Below are positions 1 to 7,360 of a stretch of DNA of 64,000 bases, in pieces; position 1 is the stretch's first letter; each line of letters opens with the position of its first letter. A model generated the notes under the pieces. It was not told the DNA's origin and made no database searches. It saw only the letters and a program-made list of their open reading frames with translations. Where the stretch lies: positions 340,646 through 404,645 of the forward strand of contig NZ_KE387186.1 of NCBI RefSeq assembly GCF_000430645.1, written 5' to 3'. A program made the translations under genes and the position numbers. This DNA comes from Aquimarina latercula DSM 2041. GTDB taxonomy: Bacteria; Bacteroidota; Bacteroidia; Flavobacteriales; Flavobacteriaceae.

Positions 1-134
1 GTAGCGTGTTTTTCTATTGGTAATGCGTTAATTTTTTTTGTTTGCGCATTAGAATCTTCTTTGGGATCTTTGGTTTGTTTACCACAAGAAAAAAATGTAA
101 GAATAACGATAGAAAGTAGAAGTTTATTCATAGA
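1..134 (-). CDS. Lipoprotein N-terminus (partial gene)
   Basis: The first 44 codons of a minus-strand gene that runs off the left edge of the window. The start ATG is at 134. The N-terminus MNKLLLSIVILTFFSCGK is a typical lipoprotein signal: lysine, a hydrophobic stretch and a lipobox ending at Cys15 (FFSC). The visible mature part is hydrophilic and lysine-rich. The rest of the protein is missing, so no function can be given. It is probably membrane-anchored in the cell envelope. Confidence 0.6.
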
Positions 135-207
135 TATATGGTTTATAAATAACGTTAGGGGGCTTATTTATGTACTAAATTTAAAAAATATTTTCTAAAT
201 AGAAGAT

Positions 208-516
208 CTATATCATTAAACAATCAATAGAGTCAGTAAGAATGTGCCAAAGCAATGCCATTCCAATAATTCTTGTTTTTTTAGGAATTAGTATTAAAAG
301 GTACAAAATAATTGCTGGTAAGCTATGTAAGAAGTGAAACCCAATACTACATCTGTTTGGATCAAAAATAGGATTTGCTATTAAATGATCTAAATCAATT
401 AACATTGCTCCTAAAAAAAAAAGATATACTTTTTTCCATTGTTTAGGGAATAGTATAAGAGCAATACCAAGTGGTATAAGAAAATGAAATCCGTAATGTA
501 CTAATGTGCGAAACAT
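208..516 (-). CDS. DUF6122-like small membrane protein
   Basis: A 102-residue protein with about three hydrophobic segments (near residues 8-24, 31-47 and 64-80). The histidine/aspartate pattern (VHYGFHF, IDLDHL, GFHFLHS, HILTDSID) resembles small flavobacterial membrane proteins annotated DUF6122. No enzymatic role is known. Its ATG overlaps the stop of the upstream WbqC-like gene by one base (TAATG), so the two are probably translated together as the end of the parAB-lepB operon. Confidence 0.7.
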   Translation of the reverse strand: MFRTLVHYGFHFLIPLGIALILFPKQWKKVYLFFLGAMLIDLDHLIANPIFDPNRCSIGFHFLHSLPAIILYLLILIPKKTRIIGMALLWHILTDSIDCLMI

Positions 517-1145
517 TAAAAAATTTGTTGTTCTTCTAAATAAGTAAGCGCGTTCGTTCCCTCATTAAATAAGAGATCTAAAATAGAAAGGTTAGAAATG
601 AAACCGTACTTATTCGAAAACACCTGGATATAAGACGATAGCTCGTATTGTTTCTCTTTTTTGGCATTTACCAATGTTCTAAGATCAATTACAGTTTCGA
701 CTTCTTTTTGATAAGTTAATGTTTTCGTATACGAAATATCTAGTTGCAGGCAATCCTGAATAACCTCCATACATTCATAATTAAAGTCTAATAAGAAATT
801 TTTTCTTTTTTCAAAAAGATGTATCATCTCATCTTCATAATATTCAAAAAACGGAGAAGTTCGATATGCAGATTCGATAGATTTCCAATGGAGTAACTGC
901 CACTTAAATTCGTTTTCTATTTTAACATCCTTATATAATTGCTTATTATTTTGTTTATCTCCAGTATGTTTTATTGGGATGGTTAATAATAGCTTTCCAT
1001 TTGCGCCATAAATATAGTTTCTGCTGCGATACGTTTGTTTTTGATAGTTGTCCTCATTTTCAAAAATAATCGAATCAGATTGCGCTATTACTGCATACTG
1101 AGAAATAGACCCAAAATACATAGGGTGGAGTAGGACGTTTTTCAA
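516..1145 (-). CDS. WbqC family protein
   Basis: A 209-residue cytoplasmic protein whose N-terminus (LLHPMYFGSISQYAVIAQ) and following YRSRNYIYGANGKLLLTIPI segment match the WbqC-like family. Members occur in glycan and lipopolysaccharide loci but in Bacteroidota they usually sit beside lepB; their reaction is not firmly established. It lies 67 bases downstream of lepB and directly upstream of the DUF6122-like gene, in the same direction. The family assignment is strong and the function unknown. Confidence 0.82.
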   Translation of the reverse strand: MKNVLLHPMYFGSISQYAVIAQSDSIIFENEDNYQKQTYRSRNYIYGANGKLLLTIPIKHTGDKQNNKQLYKDVKIENEFKWQLLHWKSIESAYRTSPFFEYYEDEMIHLFEKRKNFLLDFNYECMEVIQDCLQLDISYTKTLTYQKEVETVIDLRTLVNAKKEKQYELSSYIQVFSNKYGFISNLSILDLLFNEGTNALTYLEEQQIF

Positions 1146-1212
1146 TCTAAAATTGTATTACTTGTTTTATTACGATAATAAGCTTGATGGATATACGGAC
1201 AAATATATAGTA

Positions 1213-2784
1213 TTACGCAGCTTTCTTTTTCTTGCGGTATTTACTGAAAACTATCCACCCTGCTAATGCAATTAAGAAATAATAGAAATAAGATACAGGT
1301 TTACCATTACCTCCAACGGTTGTAAACAGGCGTTCCCATCGTATTTTATTAAATAAACCTTTAGCATTAGTGTCCCAGCTCATCCAGATAAAAACAGGCT
1401 TACCTACAATATGATTCGCTGGCACATATCCCCAAGCACGACTGTCTTCACTATTATGTCGATTATCTCCCATCATCCAGTAATAATCTTGCTTAAAGGT
1501 GTAACTATCGATAGGGTTTCCATTTAGTAGGATTTGAGTTCCATTTACGGATAATTTATTATCTATTCCCATTTCTGAACCTTCATAAACTTCTATGATT
1601 CTTCTGTACAAAGAAAAACTCTTTAGATCCATTTTTACTGTTTTACCAGCTTCAGGAATATAAATTGCACCGAAATTATCAACATTCCAGTTAACTTTTC
1701 CGTTGTTAGGAAAAATTCTAGAATCTCTTTCTCCCTTAGGTTCAATTCTTCTTTTTAATTCAGAAACACCTGGTTTATTTTTAAATTTTTGGGCATTTTC
1801 TTCAGTTAAGAATACGAAAGGCCGCTGTAGTTGTCGGTCGAAACCAATTTCTCCAGGTTTGATTCTGTAACGTTCGTATAATGCGTCTTCAGAAAATTGA
1901 CCTCCAGTATTTTTAAAAGTATAAGTAAATTGAGTTTCGGCTCTATCAGGTAACTCGGTTTGTTTTCCGTTAATATATACATATCCATCAACTACAGATA
2001 AAGAATCACCAGGAATACCTACGCATCGTTTTACATAATTTGATTTTTTATCAATTGGTTTATAAACGTTGATTCCAGAAGGGTCTCTAAAAAATCGAAC
2101 CGTATCCACAGGCCAGCTAAATACTACAATATCATTACGTTTTATTTTTTGAAAACCTGGTAGTCTAAAATATGGATATTGGATGTCACTATTGTATGAT
2201 TTAGTCTTTACTAAAGGAATGGTATCGTGAACCATAGGAAAAGAAACTGATGTCATTGGTGTTCTCGCCCCATAATGAAACTTACTTACAAACAAGAAAT
2301 CACCAACCAAAAGTGTTCTTTCTAAAGATCCTGTTGGTATAGTATATGGTTGCATAAAATATGTGTGAACCAATGTTGCTGCGACTACTGCAAAAAGAAT
2401 AGAGCTGATCCATTCTCCAGTGCCTGTTTTGGGTTTTAGATCCCTATCCTCTATGTGCTTTACATCTAACATATAGTTTACATAATAAATGTAGAAACCT
2501 AATGTTACAATTACTAGTATGGTATCAGTTGTTGTATTTTTTCCAAAACTTCTAATGGTTTCTACCCATACAACCGGAAGCATAATCACATTGATTACCG
2601 GAATAAACAGTAATATAACCCACCACCAAGGACGGTTAATTATTTTCATTAAAACAACTGCATTGTATACAGGTACTGCTGCTTCCCAAGCTTTCCTTCC
2701 TGCTTTAACGTATAGTTTCCAAGTTCCCAAGAAATGTATTACTTGTACTGCCAGGAAAAAAATAAACCATTCTGATAGTGTCAT
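1213..2784 (-). CDS. lepB: Signal peptidase I
   Basis: Removes signal peptides from secreted proteins at the outer face of the inner membrane. At 523 residues it is the long Bacteroidota form. Membrane segments lie near 8-20, 52-78 and 88-106; a further segment at 126-143 precedes the catalytic region. The catalytic serine is Ser153 (IPTGSLERTL) and the general-base lysine is Lys252 (YVKRCVGIPGDS). The conserved GDNRHNSEDSR box is near residue 440. A C-terminal hydrophobic segment followed by KYRKKKK may be a further anchor. It follows dapB by 63 bases in one operon. Confidence 0.95.
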   Translation of the reverse strand: MTLSEWFIFFLAVQVIHFLGTWKLYVKAGRKAWEAAVPVYNAVVLMKIINRPWWWVILLFIPVINVIMLPVVWVETIRSFGKNTTTDTILVIVTLGFYIYYVNYMLDVKHIEDRDLKPKTGTGEWISSILFAVVAATLVHTYFMQPYTIPTGSLERTLLVGDFLFVSKFHYGARTPMTSVSFPMVHDTIPLVKTKSYNSDIQYPYFRLPGFQKIKRNDIVVFSWPVDTVRFFRDPSGINVYKPIDKKSNYVKRCVGIPGDSLSVVDGYVYINGKQTELPDRAETQFTYTFKNTGGQFSEDALYERYRIKPGEIGFDRQLQRPFVFLTEENAQKFKNKPGVSELKRRIEPKGERDSRIFPNNGKVNWNVDNFGAIYIPEAGKTVKMDLKSFSLYRRIIEVYEGSEMGIDNKLSVNGTQILLNGNPIDSYTFKQDYYWMMGDNRHNSEDSRAWGYVPANHIVGKPVFIWMSWDTNAKGLFNKIRWERLFTTVGGNGKPVSYFYYFLIALAGWIVFSKYRKKKKAA

Positions 2785-2847
2785 TCTGTATATGTTTTTA
2801 ATATAAGTGTAAGTAATATCAAAAGTGTTACACTTTTTGTTTTTTAG

Positions 2848-3546
2848 TTATAAGCCTAAAACGTCTTTCATTCCATAAACACCTGTTTTACCAGATAACC
2901 ATTCTGCAGCCACAACAGCTCCCAACGCAAAACCTTGTCGGTTATGTGCAGTATGCTTGATTTCTATATCATCTACAGCAGAAGTATAGGTAACGGTATG
3001 AGTTCCAGGAACATTTTCAATTCTTTTTGCAACAATAGGTATTGTTGTCTCATTTCCTTGATCTAAAAGCCATCCATCTTTATTACTATTTTCGATAACT
3101 CCTTCGGCTAAAGTAATAGCGGTTCCACTTGGAGCATCTAATTTTTTCGTATGATGAATTTCTTCCATTTTGATGTCATATCCTTCAATAGGATGCATCA
3201 TTTTTGCTAATTTTTTATTTAGTTCAAAGAACAAGTTAACACCTAAGCTATAGTTTGAAGCATAAATAAAACCTCCTTTTTTCTCCTTACATAAAGATAT
3301 GATATGATCATAATTATCTAACCAACCTGTAGTGCCAGATATAATCGGTACTCCAGCATTGAAGCAGTTCGTGATATTGTTTACCGCTGCAGACGGGATG
3401 CTGAAATCAATAGCTACATCAGCTACAGATACATCATAATCCTTATCATCCTTATCAACAATAAGAACAATGGAATGACCTCTCTCTGTTGCAATTTTTT
3501 CTATGGTTTTACCCATTCTGCCATATCCTAAAAGAGCAATATTCAT
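2848..3546 (-). CDS. dapB: 4-hydroxy-tetrahydrodipicolinate reductase
   Basis: Reduces 4-hydroxy-tetrahydrodipicolinate with NAD(P)H in the diaminopimelate/lysine pathway, supplying peptidoglycan and lysine. The 232-residue length is normal for the short Bacteroidota form. Visible motifs are the N-terminal nucleotide-binding loop (LLGYGRMGKTIE), the SGTTGW box and the catalytic segment EIHHTKKLDAPSGTA, which holds the active His pair and Lys. It lies 35 bases after the DUF5683 gene and upstream of lepB. Confidence 0.96.
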   Translation of the reverse strand: MNIALLGYGRMGKTIEKIATERGHSIVLIVDKDDKDYDVSVADVAIDFSIPSAAVNNITNCFNAGVPIISGTTGWLDNYDHIISLCKEKKGGFIYASNYSLGVNLFFELNKKLAKMMHPIEGYDIKMEEIHHTKKLDAPSGTAITLAEGVIENSNKDGWLLDQGNETTIPIVAKRIENVPGTHTVTYTSAVDDIEIKHTAHNRQGFALGAVVAAEWLSGKTGVYGMKDVLGL

Positions 3547-3581
3547 ATTTTTTGGTGGTTGTTGGTTATTGGTTATAAAAT

Positions 3582-4202
3582 CTAAAAACTATAATTTAAT
3601 GACATAACATAACTAGGTCTGGCATCAAATTCGTTGAATTTTATTTTGGGTTTAAAAGAAAGGTCTTTTGAGACATTAAATTGTTGTAAATGAGCAGTAA
3701 CATTAGCATCTATAATGTTAAGAACATACAAGCCAGCAGTAATCAATAAAGATAACTCTTGATCTCTTCTAAAACGTCTTTGTAAATCAATTAATTGTTC
3801 ATCACTAAAATCAGGAAAATCTAAATCATTTGGATCTATCCCAGCTAATCTACCTTTGTAAGCATCTCTTAGTTCGTTGTAAATCCTGTTGTTGTCCAAA
3901 TAAAAGTATACTCCTGCACCTAACGCTCCATAAACAATTGGTATTTTCCAGTATTTCCCTGTATATGCTTGACCTAAACCGGGAAGTACAGCAGAGTAAA
4001 AAGCAGCACGAGCTGGCGCCAAAGGCTCATAGGGTCTAATTTTTTTATTTCTTTTCTTCTTTTTCTTTTTAACTGCTACTTTTTCTGTAACTACTTTTAA
4101 TTCATCATTCTCTTTATTCTCATTTTCTTCTTGAGAAAAAGCATTATGAACAAAAAAGCATAAAAATAAAATAATATAAAATGACTTAGTTTTCACTATC
4201 AA
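3582..4202 (-). CDS. DUF5683 domain protein
   Basis: A 206-residue protein with an N-terminal signal peptide (to about residue 23, AFSQ). An acidic and then very lysine-rich linker (VKKKKKKRNKKI, about 45-56) precedes a conserved domain with glycine-rich hydrophobic segments (LPGLGQAYTGKYWKIPIVYG), typical of DUF5683. The function is not known. Its start overlaps the end of parB by 17 bases, so it is translationally linked to the partition operon, a common arrangement in Flavobacteriia. Confidence 0.85.
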   Translation of the reverse strand: MIVKTKSFYIILFLCFFVHNAFSQEENENKENDELKVVTEKVAVKKKKKKRNKKIRPYEPLAPARAAFYSAVLPGLGQAYTGKYWKIPIVYGALGAGVYFYLDNNRIYNELRDAYKGRLAGIDPNDLDFPDFSDEQLIDLQRRFRRDQELSLLITAGLYVLNIIDANVTAHLQQFNVSKDLSFKPKIKFNEFDARPSYVMSLNYSF

Positions 4203-5091
4203 TAAGTTTCTTTAGGCGTTTAAAATCTTCTTCAGAAGAAAACGGGATTATTAATTTCCCTCGTCCATTACTGGAAACTTTAACATCAATCTTAGCTCCA
4301 AAATATTCTGAGAAATCTTTAATTCCTTTCAAAATATATTGAGGAGCCTTATTTTCCGTTTTTTCAGTATCGGTTTTTTCTTCTTTATTGTTTAAAGACC
4401 TAACTAATTTTTCAGTGTTACGGACAGATAAAGAATCTCCTATAATTTTTTCATAAATATCGAGTTGCTGTTGTTGATCGTCGATATTAATCAATGCTCT
4501 TCCATGCCCCATAGAGATAAAACCATCTCTAATACCTGTTTGTACAATAGGGTCTAATTTTAATAGTCTTAGATAATTCGCAATAGTAGATCTTTTTTTA
4601 CCTACACGATCACTTAATTGTTCTTGAGTTAACTTAATCTCATCGATCAATCGCTGGTATGATAGAGAAATCTCTATTGGATCTAAATCTTGACGTTGGA
4701 TATTTTCTACCAAAGCCATAGTTAACGATTCTTGATCATCGGCAATACGGATGTATGCAGGAATCGTTTTTAAGCCAACTAATTTAGATGCACGAAAACG
4801 TCTTTCTCCACTAACTAATTGATATTTATCAAAATCTAACTTACGAACAGTTATAGGTTGTATCACACCTATTTCTTTTATTGAAGTAGCAAGCTCTTGA
4901 AGTGTTTCGTCATTAAAACTGGTCCTTGGTTGAAAAGGATTAACCTCAATACTATTAAGATCTAATTCTATAATATTACCAACTACCTTATCAGCATTTT
5001 TATCATCAGCTGATTTTATATCATTTTCCGGGTCTTTCAGCAAAGCTGATAAACCTCTACCTAATGCTTGTTTTTTGGTTGCCTTCGCCAT
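4186..5091 (-). CDS. parB: Chromosome partitioning protein ParB
   Basis: Binds centromere-like parS sites and spreads as a CTP-dependent clamp to help segregate the chromosome. The 301-residue protein has the ALGRGLSALL N-terminus, the ParB/Srx domain with the box VSGERRFRASKLVG (CTP binding), a helix-turn-helix region around IEISLSYQRLIDEIKLTQEQ, and a C-terminal dimerisation part. It starts 6 bases after parA. I found no clear parS palindrome by eye within the window. Confidence 0.95.
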   Translation of the reverse strand: MAKATKKQALGRGLSALLKDPENDIKSADDKNADKVVGNIIELDLNSIEVNPFQPRTSFNDETLQELATSIKEIGVIQPITVRKLDFDKYQLVSGERRFRASKLVGLKTIPAYIRIADDQESLTMALVENIQRQDLDPIEISLSYQRLIDEIKLTQEQLSDRVGKKRSTIANYLRLLKLDPIVQTGIRDGFISMGHGRALINIDDQQQQLDIYEKIIGDSLSVRNTEKLVRSLNNKEEKTDTEKTENKAPQYILKGIKDFSEYFGAKIDVKVSSNGRGKLIIPFSSEEDFKRLKKLIDSEN

Positions 5092-5097
5092 GAATCC

Positions 5098-5862
5098 TTA
5101 ACTATTTTTCTTTATAATCTCGTGTGCCAAACTTAAGTAATTGCTGGCACCTTTACTAGAAGCATCATAATTAATTATGCTCTCACCGTAACTAGGAGCT
5201 TCACTTAAACGTATATTTCTCTGAATGATTGTTTTAAAAACCATTTCATTAAAATGTTTTTGCACTTCTTCTACCACTTGATTCGATAATCGTAATCTAG
5301 AATCATACATGGTAAGTAATAATCCTTCTATATCCAATTGTTGATTATGGATTTTCTGAACACTTTTGATAGTGTTAAGTAATTTCCCCAACCCTTCTAA
5401 AGCAAAATATTCACATTGGATAGGTATAATAACAGAATCAGATGCGGTTAATGCATTTAACGTTAATAAACCTAATGAAGGTGCGCAATCAATCAGTATG
5501 TAATCATACGCTGATCTAAGATCATCGATTGCTTTTTTTAGCATATACTCGCGTTCGTCTTTATCTACTAATTCGATTTCGATAGCAACAAGATCGATAT
5601 GTGCTGGTATAATATCTACATTAGGAGAAGTAGTTTCTAATATTGCTTCTTTAGGATTGATGGTGTGTTCTAGAATCTGATACGTTCCTTTTTCGACACT
5701 TTCTACATCTAATCCTAATCCAGAAGTCGCGTTGGCTTGTGGATCAGCATCTATTAATAATACTTTTTTCTCTAATACTCCTAGAGAAGCAGCTAAATTT
5801 ACAGAGGTGGTTGTTTTACCAACACCACCCTTTTGATTGGCAATCGCTATTATTTTACCCAT
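5098..5862 (-). CDS. parA: Chromosome partitioning ATPase ParA (Soj)
   Basis: An ATPase that works with ParB in chromosome segregation. The deviant Walker A box is KGGVGKTTTSVNLA close to the N-terminus, with Walker A' at LLIDADPQAN and Walker B at YILIDCAPSLG. I place the start at the ATG at 5862 (MGKIIAIANQ): the family begins at this point, and an in-frame extension to 5898 adds 12 basic residues with no family match. First gene of the minus-strand operon running to the DUF6122-like gene. Confidence 0.95.
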   Translation of the reverse strand: MGKIIAIANQKGGVGKTTTSVNLAASLGVLEKKVLLIDADPQANATSGLGLDVESVEKGTYQILEHTINPKEAILETTSPNVDIIPAHIDLVAIEIELVDKDEREYMLKKAIDDLRSAYDYILIDCAPSLGLLTLNALTASDSVIIPIQCEYFALEGLGKLLNTIKSVQKIHNQQLDIEGLLLTMYDSRLRLSNQVVEEVQKHFNEMVFKTIIQRNIRLSEAPSYGESIINYDASSKGASNYLSLAHEIIKKNS

Positions 5863-5947
5863 AGGGGGAGATTTGGATTTTAAGCGATAAAAATACAATT
5901 AATTATACATTATAAAAATGAAAAATATTAACAGTGCTTAATAAAAA

Positions 5948-5973
5948 AGAGACCATCAGTGTTGACGGTCTCT
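5948..5973 (-). terminator. Intrinsic terminator after 6000-7211
   Basis: Stem AGAGACC (5948-5954) pairs with GGTCTCT (5967-5973), extended inside by TCA/TGA across one A-C mismatch. On the minus strand it is followed by a TTTTTTAT tract. It ends the transcript of the outer-membrane gene and separates it from parA. Confidence 0.75.
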
Positions 5974-5999
5974 GAGAAGATGTTATTATTATATAAAAG

Positions 6000-7211
6000 T
6001 TATAAATTAAAACTATAACCTAATTTTAGAGTGAATGTATTACTTGCATATGTAGCTCCTACAAAATCTAAAAAATCTCCTATTCTTTCATACCCTACCT
6101 TAGCTATTATGTCATTATTTTTATAAACATTGTAATTAAAACCTAGCTCTATCGCAAATCCCGAAGAAGACTTTAATATTGGAACATTAAAATCTTCATA
6201 AAAATATTCTTCATTTCCATCAGTATCAATCCTTAGATATGTTTTATCTGAATTAAGTAACCGACTATTTATATAAAATATCCCTAAGTTGCTATTTAAT
6301 TTTTTCTTTGATTGACTAAAGTTATAATAAATACCAAACCTAAGATTTAAAGTTTTAGGATTTACTTTGGTTGTGACATAATCTCCTATTAAAACAGGGA
6401 CGTTTCTAAAGTAGTCTGTTTCTGAGTTTATCTCATTATAGGAAGCTCCAATCGAAAGTGAAGTTTTAGAGTTGAATAGAGTAGAAGTATATATATAATG
6501 GATTTCTATTGATGGCGTTAAAGAGTTTTCAAACCCCATTCCTCTTATTCCGTCTCCTTTTTCTTTAATTTTTGTAGAATATAAACCTGCTAGTATTACA
6601 AGGTCATGTATATCTTCTCTTTTTAATCGTTCGGAACTAAAAGAGGTACTTCCTGAACAATTGTTATATTCTAAAAAGGCTTTAGATAAACTGGTTAGTG
6701 TTAGTTTAATATTATTTGCTCGGATTTTTAAGTTTTCACAATCATTAAATTCAAGATTTAAAATTCCAACATATCGTTTTAACTTGAATTGTCCTTTACT
6801 CAAGTCCCCTTTGTTTTTTGTAATAATATCCAGTTCTTTCAAACCTGATTTTTTGGATTTCAGAAAATATCTTTTGTCACCATTTTTATCATTGTATAAA
6901 AGGAAACTTGCTTTTCCTTCAATAATTACTTCAAGAAAAACAGGAGAGAGGTTGATTAACTCGGTAATTACTTTTTTATCAACATTATCAAAAGCATAAT
7001 AATCAATTTGATTAGTTGTAAACGTTTTTACCTCACTCTCTTCTAGTTTTTTAAATAGAATTGATTTGTAATTTTTTTTATTAAAAAATTGAATCAATCC
7101 CTTTTGTTTTGATCCGTCTTTTAAATGGATAGTTCCTGGTTCAAATTTATTTTGAGCAGAAGTTATTGTACTTATTAATAATGCGATTAGTAAAATAATT
7201 GTATTCTTCAT
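6000..7211 (-). CDS. Predicted outer-membrane beta-barrel protein
   Basis: A 403-residue protein with signal peptide (ILLIALLISTITSAQ, cleavage near residue 19). The first half resembles small-domain proteins that handle a cell-surface ligand (repeated KDGSKQKGLIQF and YFLKSKKSGLKEL stretches). The second half, from about residue 205, has alternating aromatic/polar strands and ends in FTLKLGYSFNL, as in beta-barrel proteins with a terminal aromatic. A specific function is not recognised. It stands alone between two terminators. Confidence 0.7.
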   Translation of the reverse strand: MKNTIILLIALLISTITSAQNKFEPGTIHLKDGSKQKGLIQFFNKKNYKSILFKKLEESEVKTFTTNQIDYYAFDNVDKKVITELINLSPVFLEVIIEGKASFLLYNDKNGDKRYFLKSKKSGLKELDIITKNKGDLSKGQFKLKRYVGILNLEFNDCENLKIRANNIKLTLTSLSKAFLEYNNCSGSTSFSSERLKREDIHDLVILAGLYSTKIKEKGDGIRGMGFENSLTPSIEIHYIYTSTLFNSKTSLSIGASYNEINSETDYFRNVPVLIGDYVTTKVNPKTLNLRFGIYYNFSQSKKKLNSNLGIFYINSRLLNSDKTYLRIDTDGNEEYFYEDFNVPILKSSSGFAIELGFNYNVYKNNDIIAKVGYERIGDFLDFVGATYASNTFTLKLGYSFNL

Positions 7212-7304
7212 TTTTGCTATTTATTTATACATTATAGTGTCATTAAATGAATAAATGTAACTGTATAGAATGGGATATTTTTTTAATTTTATTTAGGTTC
7301 ATAA

Positions 7305-7338
7305 ATAAAAAAGGCCGTCTACTGAAACAGACGGCCTT
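7305..7338 (-). terminator. Intrinsic terminator after the M16 peptidase gene
   Basis: A 10-bp GC-rich stem, AAGGCCGTCT (7311-7320) with AGACGGCCTT (7329-7338), with an 8-base loop. On the minus strand the stem is followed by a T tract (TTTTTTAT). It lies 23 bases beyond the stop codon at 7361. Confidence 0.9.
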
Positions 7339-7360
7339 CGGAGTGAATATTATGTTTTAT